Shown: piece after piece, positions 7,865 through 16,842 of the stretch | Numbering within the stretch: the first letter of the stretch is position 1 | Layout of the letters: every line of letters starts with the position of its first letter | Assembly (NCBI RefSeq): GCF_017115045.1 | Contig: NZ_JABXKK010000113.1 | Coordinates: forward strand, 62,001-126,000 | Direction: 5' to 3' | Source of the DNA: Nostoc sp. NMS8 | GTDB lineage: Bacteria; Cyanobacteriota; Cyanobacteriia; Cyanobacteriales; Nostocaceae | Length of the DNA stretch: 64,000 bases | The notes under the pieces: model-generated | Databases searched by the model: none | What the model was told of the DNA's origin: nothing | What the model saw: only the letters and a program-made list of their open reading frames with translations | Program-made: the position numbers and the translations under genes

Positions 7865-9249
7865 GTAAAGTAACTACCAATATCTTCACTGATCTTGCTG
7901 TGGCTATCCCATTGGGAATCAAGTATCCAGATGCCGGCGCTGAATTTGGGTGTCATCAAGGGTAAGTCGAGTCCCTGTTGTAAACCCATAACTAATAAAG
8001 CTAGGGTATCTACAAGTTTAGGGTCAAAGCGGGTAGATTGTTGCTGTCTGCACTCATCTAATGCTTGAGTAAATATCTGTTCCCGGCTTTGATTTGACGA
8101 TTTTCGCTGATTGAGTCGCCACTGAAAATCTGCCAATAATGCCAAAATTCTCGACTCTAGGGGAATTTCATCTCCAGCTAAACCTGCTGGTTCCCCTGAA
8201 CCATTCCACCACTCACTTTGGTGAGTAATAATTTGGGCAACTGCTCGCAGTCGTGGCATAGTTCGCAATACTTGCGCCCCTGGTACTAAAGGGCAACTGG
8301 GGGCATCTTCTTGGTAGCGTGTGGGTATACTACCAGAAGTCAGGACACTTTCGGCATTTTGTAATGGATCTATGCGATGTAACAAAGCTGCTAGCCGCAA
8401 TCTCTTAATTTGCCATGCGGGAAGATCCAAAAGCTGGGCGATCGCTTCCGCAAGTACGACTACTTCCGCCGCTGCCATTGGATTGTTGACATCTGCCATA
8501 TCCATCAGTTGCGCCATTCGCAAAAAGGCTTGGATTTCGTTAGAAACCAAGTTGCGATCTAGGGTTTGTTTCTGAAGCGCTGTAGGGATAGATAAATTAT
8601 CTTGTCCAGTCTGGAGGTAATCTACTACACGGGAGACAACTGCACCTAAATTTTGGGATCTGTCTATTGACGGTATAATTTGCTGTTTATCGCCTGTGAG
8701 TTTTTCCGCCAATTCTGGGTTGTATTTTTTAATGTGAGCGATCGCAATTTCTGCTGTCTCTTGCACCAACTCCGGCTCAAATGTCCATAAACCATAGAAT
8801 TTACGCTCTAAGTCTGATGTCGGTATCCCAGCACTACCATAATCAGCCTCAGATAATTCTTGACAAATTACCATTGCTGTGTAATTAGGCGATAAAATAA
8901 TTAAGTGCCACTCTTGTGCCACTGGATCGCCTGCATCTAATCCCACTAAGTCTACATTGGGTAGCTGGCTGGTAGGATGTTCAGCAAAGCCAGATTCAGC
9001 AGCTGCCATGATGGCAATTTGGCAACTACATCGGGCGATGTCTGCATATCGTTCAGCTTCTTGTAGATACCATTTACCTTGTTGGAAGGCTGTGATGACT
9101 AAGGGTGTACCGTCATCGGTTAAGATATGGTCTTCTAGGGCATGGCACAGGGCAACTAAGGTATTTTTGTAGTAAACACCGAATCGAATTGGCCTGGTGG
9201 TGTGGCGATGAGCTGCTTCCAGCTGTTGTAGGATTGAACCTTCTAACAT
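7861..9249 (-). CDS. DICT sensory domain protein with degenerate HD-GYP-like domain
   Basis: The N-terminal part (MLEGSILQQLEAAHRHTTRPIRFGVYYK...) matches the DICT domain, a predicted signal-sensing module in cyanobacterial two-component and diguanylate cyclase proteins. The C-terminal half resembles HD-GYP c-di-GMP phosphodiesterases: LAALLHRID where LLHDIG is expected, HQSEWWNGSGEPAGL where HHExWDGSGYPxGL is expected, then EIPLESRILALLADF. The metal-binding Asp and the GYP Tyr are lost, so it is probably a non-catalytic sensor. The frame is open to a GTG at 9279, but the extra segment is repeat-like spacer, so I chose ATG at 9249. It is coupled to the pentapeptide gene. Confidence 0.82.
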   Translation of the reverse strand: MLEGSILQQLEAAHRHTTRPIRFGVYYKNTLVALCHALEDHILTDDGTPLVITAFQQGKWYLQEAERYADIARCSCQIAIMAAAESGFAEHPTSQLPNVDLVGLDAGDPVAQEWHLIILSPNYTAMVICQELSEADYGSAGIPTSDLERKFYGLWTFEPELVQETAEIAIAHIKKYNPELAEKLTGDKQQIIPSIDRSQNLGAVVSRVVDYLQTGQDNLSIPTALQKQTLDRNLVSNEIQAFLRMAQLMDMADVNNPMAAAEVVVLAEAIAQLLDLPAWQIKRLRLAALLHRIDPLQNAESVLTSGSIPTRYQEDAPSCPLVPGAQVLRTMPRLRAVAQIITHQSEWWNGSGEPAGLAGDEIPLESRILALLADFQWRLNQRKSSNQSREQIFTQALDECRQQQSTRFDPKLVDTLALLVMGLQQGLDLPLMTPKFSAGIWILDSQWDSHSKISEDIGSYFT

Positions 9250-9336
9250 GGGATTTGGGAAAAATAACCGCAGAGGCACTGAGGAAGATAGAGGGAGAAA
9301 TTCAGAATTTGGAATTTATTCACATTTTAGTGTTTT

Positions 9337-10908
9337 CTAGGATACACCTGCTAACTGTTTTTCTTTCGTCTCTAATGGTGCTGTCAGGGCTGCTTCTAAG
9401 TCAGCACAACCCAGCTTTTCTTCTAAGATTTTCATGACTTCGCGCCCGAAATCGTTAGGGTTTTGTTGCCAAGCTTGCAAGCAGACTTCGCCGAAAAATG
9501 AACCAAGGGGTTCGGGATTCCAGAGAAGTTTTTTGGCTGTCCACGGCATCAAGCTCATTGGATCGTACCCTGGTTTGAGGATGCCTTCTTTAAAAGCATA
9601 TTCTTCTAAATGGGTATGGGGTTGTAGTCCAATAAAGAAAATGGCGGGTTCGACTTTATCAGCACCAAAAATCCGTTCTAGTTCGCGGTGGTAAGCGATG
9701 GTTTGGCGGATGGTTTCGGGACGTTCGTCAATGACGTTAAAGGAGTAGTTGACGGAAACTAAGTCGTTGAAACCAGCAGCTTTTAAGTCACGACAGTTTT
9801 GCAAGACGGTTCGCAGATTGTAACCCATCCGCATTTTCCGCACGAGTTCTTGAGAACCACTGGTAATGCCGATTTCAAAATAGTTCATCCCGGTTTTTGC
9901 CATCAAGTCACACAACTCTGGTGTCAAATTGTCGGCTCTGATATATGCTGCCCAGTGGATGTCTGTCATGCCAGAATCGACGATTTTTTGCAAGAGTTCT
10001 ACAGCATCGGCGATAAATTTTTTCGCGGGGATGAATTGGGCATCGGTAAACCAGAAGTTGCGAATGCCGCGATCGTATAATTGACGCATCTCGGCAACGA
10101 CTTCATCGGCTGGGTTGATGCGTACTTGTTTGCCTTCGACAACCGTATAGACGCAATAACAACAGTTGTGAGGACAACCACGTTTGGTTTGTACACCTAT
10201 ATAAAAGTCTTGCTCTTGCAGGTAATAGTTAAATTCCGGCCAGATGCTTTCGATATAGTCGTAGTTACAAGCTGTTTTTTCTATTGGGGTGGGTTGTTCG
10301 TGAATTAGCCGTTGACGTGGTTGAGTTTCTCCGGCAACGTAACAGCGTTCATCTCGAAAATCCCTGCCACTTAAAAGTTTTTCCAGCAGGGTTTCGCCTT
10401 CACCTACAGAAATAATTGTCCCTTGGGGTAAGCTTTTACCCAATTGTTCGTAAAATACACTGACTGCACCACCACCGACAACTACACGCGCATCAGAGTT
10501 ATACTTTTGGGCACGTTTTAAACCACGTTTGATTAAGCCCTGATTTTGCCACAACTCCACATAGTAAGCGGTGAAGATACGCAAACCGCCCAATCCGCCG
10601 CGTAGTTTCAATAGAGGATTTTTGGCATAGTAAAATTCAAAGGCGTTTTGCAGTGGGTTGCCACCACGTCCACCAACTGGGGCATAAATTTGAATATCCC
10701 GCCAAGAAAATACTAGTAGTGTCGGTTTAAATTCATCAATACAGCGATCCAGAGCCGAACTGTAATCTAAAGGTGGCACTGTTCCCAAATCAAAGATGCG
10801 CTGTTCAATATTAGGAAACTGCTTGTGGACATGATCGCTCAGGTAGACAACCCCAATAGGAAAGATGGGGTTACAAGGAAGGCGAACGTAAAGAATTCGA
10901 TTTTCCAT
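9337..10908 (-). CDS. B12-binding radical SAM protein (photosystem II high-light acclimation type)
   Basis: The 523-residue product starts MENRILYVRLPCNP; the frame stays open 18 codons further (ATG 10962), but this start fits the family. An N-terminal cobalamin-binding-like domain (VVGGGAVSVFYEQLGKSLPQG) precedes the radical SAM core with Cys245, Cys249 and Cys252 in RGCPHNCCYCVY. Very similar proteins in cyanobacteria carry the name photosystem II high light acclimation radical SAM protein; I recognise the sequence type but not the reaction. It is a single gene upstream of the DICT/pentapeptide pair on the same strand, 87 bases away. Confidence 0.82.
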   Translation of the reverse strand: MENRILYVRLPCNPIFPIGVVYLSDHVHKQFPNIEQRIFDLGTVPPLDYSSALDRCIDEFKPTLLVFSWRDIQIYAPVGGRGGNPLQNAFEFYYAKNPLLKLRGGLGGLRIFTAYYVELWQNQGLIKRGLKRAQKYNSDARVVVGGGAVSVFYEQLGKSLPQGTIISVGEGETLLEKLLSGRDFRDERCYVAGETQPRQRLIHEQPTPIEKTACNYDYIESIWPEFNYYLQEQDFYIGVQTKRGCPHNCCYCVYTVVEGKQVRINPADEVVAEMRQLYDRGIRNFWFTDAQFIPAKKFIADAVELLQKIVDSGMTDIHWAAYIRADNLTPELCDLMAKTGMNYFEIGITSGSQELVRKMRMGYNLRTVLQNCRDLKAAGFNDLVSVNYSFNVIDERPETIRQTIAYHRELERIFGADKVEPAIFFIGLQPHTHLEEYAFKEGILKPGYDPMSLMPWTAKKLLWNPEPLGSFFGEVCLQAWQQNPNDFGREVMKILEEKLGCADLEAALTAPLETKEKQLAGVS

Positions 10909-11512
10909 CATCTGTGTTTGGACTTCCATCTTGCCAATCTGTGGAGAAAGCGAGAGAAACATTCAGTTTTAAAGTGTGTGCTTGTTTTATCTGGTTTTAT
11001 TTATCAAATCGCGCTTGACATTTTAGCTAATTATTGGTAATTGGAAGCTGCTATTAGCAACTGCGGAAAACGCTAAAATTGCTGTGCATAAAACATACAT
11101 GGAATTTATGGAGAGCTTTATGAAGACATTTTTTCATATAGCTTTACCATAACATCGAGTTTATTCATTAAGCGATGATCCCAGATGATTAATCCTGGGA
11201 TGAAACAGCAAAACTCACTTCCTGGCTATGCGAAAGGCAAGGGGATCATCGTTATGTCAATTCCCTAACAATCTGCCTAAAGAGAATTCAAGCTTTTATA
11301 CCAGGAAAAAATATCAAAGACTTTTATATATAGTGTATAATTCCGAAAAAGGTGTAAATAATTACAAAATTTTCATAACTGAAAATATATCTTTAGACAG
11401 AAATAATCTACAAAGACTCAGTTGGTATTCGTAGTTACAACAACTGGGGATCAGTGAGTGCTAGGCTTGGCTAATGTAATGTAAAATTGTGGCGTAAAGC
11501 TCCTCAGCAGTT
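10909..11512. other. Intergenic region between divergent genes, one hairpin
   Basis: It is AT-rich with only weak short frames. The single notable structure is a 7-bp hairpin at 11178-11201 (ATCCCAG / CTGGGAT, 10-base loop) without a T-run. A plus-strand frame at 11228-11434 has unusual composition and no ribosome site and is not called. Confidence 0.45.
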
Positions 11513-11899
11513 ATGGCTCAAATATTAGATCCTCTACCACCTGAGCAATCAGGAAAAATTCTCTGCTGCTACATTAATGCCACGAGCAAAATACAGGTAG
11601 CTCGCATCTGCAATATTCCCAACTGGTACTTTGAAAGGGTTGTTTTCCCTGGACAACGTTTAGTTTTTGAAGCTCCGCGAAAAGGTCAAGTGGAGATTCA
11701 CACAGGGATGATGGCAAGTGCAATTTTATCCGATAAGATTCCGTGCGATCGCCTAATGCTCGAAGAACCCAATAATTATGAGTTTGATACAGACTCATCA
11801 GATGGAAAAGACCCTATTAATACCAAATTAATGGTGCAGCAAATTAATACAAAAATCGGAGATACTACAAAACCCTTGCAAATCCTTGGTTTAGCATAG
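11513..11899 (+). CDS. DUF1830 domain protein
   Basis: The sequence KILCCYINATSKIQVARI and NWYFERVVFPGQRLVFEAP is diagnostic of DUF1830, a family nearly confined to cyanobacteria. The domain covers residues about 15-80; the remaining tail is polar and probably flexible. It has no signal peptide. A rho-independent terminator follows at 11933, so it is likely monocistronic. Function unknown. Confidence 0.88.
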   Translation: MAQILDPLPPEQSGKILCCYINATSKIQVARICNIPNWYFERVVFPGQRLVFEAPRKGQVEIHTGMMASAILSDKIPCDRLMLEEPNNYEFDTDSSDGKDPINTKLMVQQINTKIGDTTKPLQILGLA

Positions 11900-11932
11900 G
11901 TTGATTAAAAAAAGAATTTTAATAAATTTCAG

Positions 11933-11957
11933 GGTTGCTAATTTAGCAGCCTTTTTT
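11933..11957 (+). terminator. Rho-independent terminator of the DUF1830 gene
   Basis: GGTTGCT / AGCAGCC stem (one G-T pair), 5-base loop, followed by TTTTTT. Confidence 0.75.
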
Positions 11958-12081
11958 ATTTATTATTGGGGATTGGGGATTGACAAAGAGGCAGAGGGGC
12001 GGGGTGCGGGGAGCGGAGGGGAAAACTCTTATTCTCTTGCTCCCTACTCCCTACTGCCTCATTCCCTGAAACGCTCTCCTG

Positions 12082-14781
12082 CTATTGCCAATTTCCGACT
12101 AAAACATAAGGTGCCCAATAATAAGGATGAGGTGGTAAATTCTGCAACTCCTGAAAAGGTGGATTCAGTTTCAAAGACTCTAAAAGTGATAGTTGAGCAT
12201 TCTTCAGAGCATCTGCTTGTTTTCCCTGTGGCTTTTTCAGGTCTTGGTAAAATTGACCCATAAATTTAGCGGTAGAAGCATCACCTACAGGCCAAAGAGT
12301 GGCAAGGGTACTGCGTGCGCCGGAACGAACAGCCATCCCTGCCAAGCCTAAGACAGCTCGTTCATCACCAGTAGCAGTTTCACAAGCACTCAGCACCAAC
12401 AATTCTACAGGTGTGCCTGGTTCTCTGAGCAAAGCACTTAACTCTTTAATACTGATACTTTTACCATCCCCTGTAATAATAAAATTCTTCAGGGGATTAG
12501 AACTAAATAGCCCATGCGTGGCTAGGTGAATTACAGGAAAATTTGATTTCAACTGTTTTTGAATAGTTTTGACAGTAAACTCTTGATTGAGCAGCTTTTG
12601 GGAAGCAGGAAAAGTTTGTTTAATTTGGTCTAATTCCTTGGGAACATTAACCAGTGCGGCAAAAAATTCTCCTTGTACCTTCATTTGCTCGCTAACTCCA
12701 GCAGCTAAGACCTTAAGTTCTTTCCTTTGCAATTGTTTAGGAGCAAGCAATTGTAGGCTGGGAACCAGGGCAAGGCTATATTTTTCAATGAGATAATTTT
12801 GTCCATCGTAGAGCGCAGCTACTGGCACTCTCTGCAATCTCCCATTTAGTACAAATACTAAACTCTTAATTTGTTTGGGATCTAGCTGTGTCTCGAAAGG
12901 TTTAATTAGCCAGTTATAAACTTCTCCAAAGATTGGTAAAAGTTTCTGGAGATTTTCTTTTAATTCTTTGGGATTTGGGTTAGAAGTTGAGAGAATATTT
13001 CTTGCAGAGTTATTGATACTAACGTTGTCTAAATTATCGTAGAGCCGATCTAGAGTCTCATTAACTTCTTGTTCGCCAATCGGTATTACTACCTCCTGCA
13101 AAGGTTTTCCTGATACGGAAAGGATAACTTCTAAGCGATCTGGTAAAACAATCGGATAAATTACCGCTGCATTAGCATCAATATTATCAATTTGCAACGC
13201 GACATCTGCTGTTTCAGAACAGGGGTCTTGAAAAAAGTTATCCAGTTCTGCTAATTGCAGAGATTCTATCACCTGGCGGGCAAATTCTAAGCGTTTTTGA
13301 GACTTTTTGGTTTCCGGCTTTTCCTGTTTAATATTAGGATTAGTAACTATTAGGGAACTTAATTCGTTGTCACTCAAATTTGACTTCAATAGTAAATCTG
13401 CTAATTCTAGATACACAGGTTTGACTTCTTGGAGAAAGTCAAACTGGACATCTTGATTGTTGGCGTTTAAATCGCTGCGTAGAGATTGCAGAGTATTAAA
13501 GGCGGCGGTATAAGCTGCGATCGCTCCTTTGATATCTCCCTGTTTCCGTAGTAAACTTCCTAACTGAGATTGCCAAAGATAAGTAATTTCCCTGGCATCA
13601 CCACTGATATTTTGTTCTTGAGCGAACATCAGTGCTTGCTGTGTCAGTTTGGTTGCCTGATTTAACTGCCCTTGTTTGTGGTAAAGTTTGCCCAAATATC
13701 CGAGAGCGTAGGTTTCGGTTCGTTTATCCTGTAAAGTCCGTGACTGTTGTAGTGCATTTTTTAATAAAGGTTCAACGTTATTTATTTGGGCGCTTTGCAT
13801 CAAAGAATCAGCAAAGTTAATCTGGGCATAGATGGCAGCACGACTGGGAGTAAGAGTAGTCAGCTTAGGTAGAATTTGATTTTGCAATGCTTGAGCATCT
13901 TGGCTCAACTGCAACTCTAACCCAGAGATAAAATCTTTTCCCCGTTGAATTAATTTAGTTTCCGAAAATCTTGACCAAGAAGTAATCCGGCGTTGCGTCT
14001 GTTCACCCCACCATCTTTTCATCTCCAGTAATAGCTGGAAGTGATTTAGTTGTGCCTGAATTTTAGGCAGTGGTGGGGCTGATGTTACCTTTGCTGCTTG
14101 AATATAGTAATAAACAGCTCGATCGTAAGGCGCTAGAGCATCCAAGAGAGATTTGCGATCAATAATTTCTGTGACTGCATCATAGTCCCAGCGATCGCGG
14201 ATTTGGTTGCCTAAGATCCGTTCGGTGTTGCCTAAACTCAGTAGTACTGAGCTTTTTTCTGGCGATTCGGCAATTGATGACAGACTTAACTGCAAGATTT
14301 CTTGCGACTTTTGTAATAACCCTTGTCTGCGTAGGACATCACCAAGACTGTGCAAGCCAATCGCTTGAGTTAAGGTTAGGGAATCACTGTTTTGAGCAAG
14401 AGTTTTCTGGAATTGCTCGATTTGGGTTTGGCTACAGTTGGGGTTTTTGATTGCAAAAGCTTCGAGCAAAGTATTGCAAGCTTTGGGGTACAATCCTAAA
14501 TCTTGCAAAGCCTGGGATTTGTTGATCAGACTCTTGGTCATTCCGTCGCGATCGCTCACTTGTTCATAAGCCTCAGCCGCCGCTTGCCATAATTTTGCTG
14601 CTGCTTCTAATTCTCCGGCATTATACCGTTGTTCACCTTCCTTTGCTAAGGCTAAAGGACTAGCAGCATTAGGATGTAAATTGGGGAGATTTGACCAAGC
14701 TGGTACAGTGAAACTAGACAAGAGTCCCAATAAGGCTGAAAGGATAAAAATTAATAGACGACGGTACTTTTTATAAATCAT
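12082..14781 (-). CDS. CHAT-domain (caspase-like) TPR protein, exported
   Basis: The 899-residue protein has an N-terminal hydrophobic segment (LLIFILSALLGLLSSFTVPAWS) consistent with a signal peptide, then TPR-like helices (about 40-440), then a C-terminal CHAT peptidase domain (about 600-899). The predicted dyad is His756 in HLATHG and Cys800 in LSACET, both intact, and the domain ends HPYYWAPYVLVGNWQ as usual. CHAT proteases are relatives of caspases and separases. It is the last gene of a run TpsA-TpsB-CHAT on one strand, suggesting a role with the secreted TpsA exoprotein, which is inference. Confidence 0.9.
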   Translation of the reverse strand: MIYKKYRRLLIFILSALLGLLSSFTVPAWSNLPNLHPNAASPLALAKEGEQRYNAGELEAAAKLWQAAAEAYEQVSDRDGMTKSLINKSQALQDLGLYPKACNTLLEAFAIKNPNCSQTQIEQFQKTLAQNSDSLTLTQAIGLHSLGDVLRRQGLLQKSQEILQLSLSSIAESPEKSSVLLSLGNTERILGNQIRDRWDYDAVTEIIDRKSLLDALAPYDRAVYYYIQAAKVTSAPPLPKIQAQLNHFQLLLEMKRWWGEQTQRRITSWSRFSETKLIQRGKDFISGLELQLSQDAQALQNQILPKLTTLTPSRAAIYAQINFADSLMQSAQINNVEPLLKNALQQSRTLQDKRTETYALGYLGKLYHKQGQLNQATKLTQQALMFAQEQNISGDAREITYLWQSQLGSLLRKQGDIKGAIAAYTAAFNTLQSLRSDLNANNQDVQFDFLQEVKPVYLELADLLLKSNLSDNELSSLIVTNPNIKQEKPETKKSQKRLEFARQVIESLQLAELDNFFQDPCSETADVALQIDNIDANAAVIYPIVLPDRLEVILSVSGKPLQEVVIPIGEQEVNETLDRLYDNLDNVSINNSARNILSTSNPNPKELKENLQKLLPIFGEVYNWLIKPFETQLDPKQIKSLVFVLNGRLQRVPVAALYDGQNYLIEKYSLALVPSLQLLAPKQLQRKELKVLAAGVSEQMKVQGEFFAALVNVPKELDQIKQTFPASQKLLNQEFTVKTIQKQLKSNFPVIHLATHGLFSSNPLKNFIITGDGKSISIKELSALLREPGTPVELLVLSACETATGDERAVLGLAGMAVRSGARSTLATLWPVGDASTAKFMGQFYQDLKKPQGKQADALKNAQLSLLESLKLNPPFQELQNLPPHPYYWAPYVLVGNWQ

Positions 14782-14792
14782 ACAATTTTGGA

Positions 14793-14900
14793 TTTTATAT
14801 TTTATATTTTATATTTTAGATTGACCCCATGCCCTTTAGTTATTAGCTCTGTCATGTAATCTTAGATTTTATATTTTAGATTTATTCTCGCGTTTAAATT
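14793..14900. repeat. AT heptamer tandem repeat between TpsB and CHAT genes
   Basis: TTTTATA units repeat about four times at 14793-14819 and resume at about 14868-14885. This is the short tandemly repeated type typical of heterocystous cyanobacteria. It separates two genes that probably work together. Confidence 0.6.
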
Positions 14901-14979
14901 CGGGAGCTTAAGACTTTTTTGGATTTATGATTCAAAATCCAAAATTTAAAATCTAAAATTCGATCAGATGTTCCTGCGT

Positions 14980-16713
14980 TCAAAATGCTTTGTATTCCAT
15001 TTGAAAATACACGCCATTTTCTTGCCATGTGCGCTTGCTATTATCAATATTTATTAAAGGAATACCCCAATCTAGGCGAGCTGTAAATTTATCCCCCATT
15101 TGCCAAAGTAGTCCTAATCCTGAGCCTACTAAAGTATTAGGGTTGGGATTTTCTCTGTCTGTATTCCAAACAGTACCAAAATCGATAAATGGTGCAATCT
15201 GTAAAGTCCCTTGCAGTTCGGGGAAACGGGCGACGGGTAATCGCAATTCTGCGGAAGCAAAAATGCCGTTATCACTGAGTAAAACATCTTGGCGATAACC
15301 CCGCACTGTTCCTTGACCTCCCACACTAAACTGCTCGATGGAAAGTAGAGAGCTTGTGGCTAATTGCACATTAGAACGCAACAACAAAGTCGGAGCGATC
15401 GCTGGTTGTCCTTTTGCCTGACCGAGGAGGCGTAAATAGATCAGTTGTCCCCGCCAAAGGAAATATCTGCTATCGGGTTCGCTGTTATTTATTGTGGCGT
15501 TAAAAGCTCCAATCCCCAAATTAAACTCGGAACGAGCAGCTAAGACTTCTTGACGACTCCGCTGTAACCATTCTTGGGCGAAACTCAATTCCGATATCCG
15601 CGTTTCTCCTCGATCGTCAGCCCCAGGAAACAGGGGAAAATCAACTCCTTGAATTGAAGAATTGCTTACCCGCCTAGCTGCGGTTAAACTCAGTGTAAGT
15701 TCTTGGCTGACTTCTGGGGTAGCTCTTTGCAGAATTGGCTGCCGAAAAGATAATTCAAATTCCCGCGAATTTACTCCAACATCCAAATCATCAAAAGGAG
15801 GTTCAATAATTTTGTTGTCGGTAATTCGATAGTTGAAGCCAATAGTGCCATTCCGGGGATTGACTGGCAAGGTATAACCACCCTCAAAGCTATTGCTACC
15901 ATCGGTATTTTTGTAGGTAAAATTCAAGCGATCGCCGATTCCCAAAAGGCTAGCTTCGGATAAGGTGATGCCGCGCTCAAAACTCCCAACGCTGGGGTTG
16001 CGGTTATTATTAATACTGAGTTGGGTATTAAAAGTTTTTGCTCCCTTGACTGTCACGGCTAGGGAATTGACACCAGGTCTAGTACCAGCGGTAAGTTCGG
16101 CATCTAAACTTTCAATCAGGGGATTGAGTTGCAGCAGTTGCAAAGCTTCTTTGAGGCGGTTGATATTCAACGGTTTGGTAGTAGCGATCGCAATGCGACT
16201 GCGGACATAATCTGAGTTCAACCGTCCTTTAATCACATTGACTTGAATATCTTCTAAACTGCCTTCTACTACCTGAATTTTGATGATACCGGAACGAAAC
16301 TCTTGACTGGGAATGTATGCACCAGAGGTAATGTAACCCTTTTGAACATACAACTCGGTAATTTGATTGGCAGCTTTGAGGAGTTCGGCAAAGGTAATTG
16401 GTTGTCTGGTAAAATTGGCGATCGCAGAGTTTAATTCCCCTTGGCTAAAGGCGGTATTACCAACAAACTCAAACTTTTGCACAGTAATACTACCTGGAAT
16501 ATCTAGCCCTTCTTCTGGGGTTGGCGGTACTGTCGGCTGTATTTGGATAGGTACGTTTGTTGGTGGTAGAGGATTCGCTGGCGGTTGTTCTGGGGGCTTT
16601 GGGGTTACAGGATTAATTGGCTGGGCAAAAGCATAATTTGTGTGATTTAGCAAGAGTATGAGGATAATGCAAGGAGATAAAAAAAATCTCCGTCGCCAAA
16701 GACTTAATACCAT
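14980..16713 (-). CDS. TpsB: ShlB/FhaC/HecB-family outer-membrane transporter
   Basis: This is the outer-membrane pore of a two-partner secretion system. A signal peptide (FFLSPCIILILLLNH...) is followed by a Pro-rich linker, POTRA repeats (about 75-225: ITVQKFEFVGNTAFSQGELN, GYITSGAYIPSQEF), and a 16-strand-type beta-barrel to the C-terminal aromatic end (YFQMEYKAF). VRGYRQDVLLSDNG is the conserved VRGY loop motif of the Omp85/TpsB superfamily. Length 577 is normal. It lies 129 bases downstream of its likely substrate gene tpsA. Confidence 0.93.
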   Translation of the reverse strand: MVLSLWRRRFFLSPCIILILLLNHTNYAFAQPINPVTPKPPEQPPANPLPPTNVPIQIQPTVPPTPEEGLDIPGSITVQKFEFVGNTAFSQGELNSAIANFTRQPITFAELLKAANQITELYVQKGYITSGAYIPSQEFRSGIIKIQVVEGSLEDIQVNVIKGRLNSDYVRSRIAIATTKPLNINRLKEALQLLQLNPLIESLDAELTAGTRPGVNSLAVTVKGAKTFNTQLSINNNRNPSVGSFERGITLSEASLLGIGDRLNFTYKNTDGSNSFEGGYTLPVNPRNGTIGFNYRITDNKIIEPPFDDLDVGVNSREFELSFRQPILQRATPEVSQELTLSLTAARRVSNSSIQGVDFPLFPGADDRGETRISELSFAQEWLQRSRQEVLAARSEFNLGIGAFNATINNSEPDSRYFLWRGQLIYLRLLGQAKGQPAIAPTLLLRSNVQLATSSLLSIEQFSVGGQGTVRGYRQDVLLSDNGIFASAELRLPVARFPELQGTLQIAPFIDFGTVWNTDRENPNPNTLVGSGLGLLWQMGDKFTARLDWGIPLINIDNSKRTWQENGVYFQMEYKAF

Positions 16714-16842
16714 TTTGGATTTTAGATTTTAGATTTTGGATTAGTCATTAGTTATTAGTTATTTTTCCCATCTCCCCATCTCCCCAGTCCCTAATCCCCA
16801 GTTCCCAATCCCCAGTCCCGCAGTACCTAACATAAAAAAGAT

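Noticed and set aside
11228..11434. Plus-strand frame of 68 codons in the spacer before the DUF1830 gene
   Set aside because: No ribosome site, odd composition (Lys/Asn-rich) and no recognisable family; probably chance.
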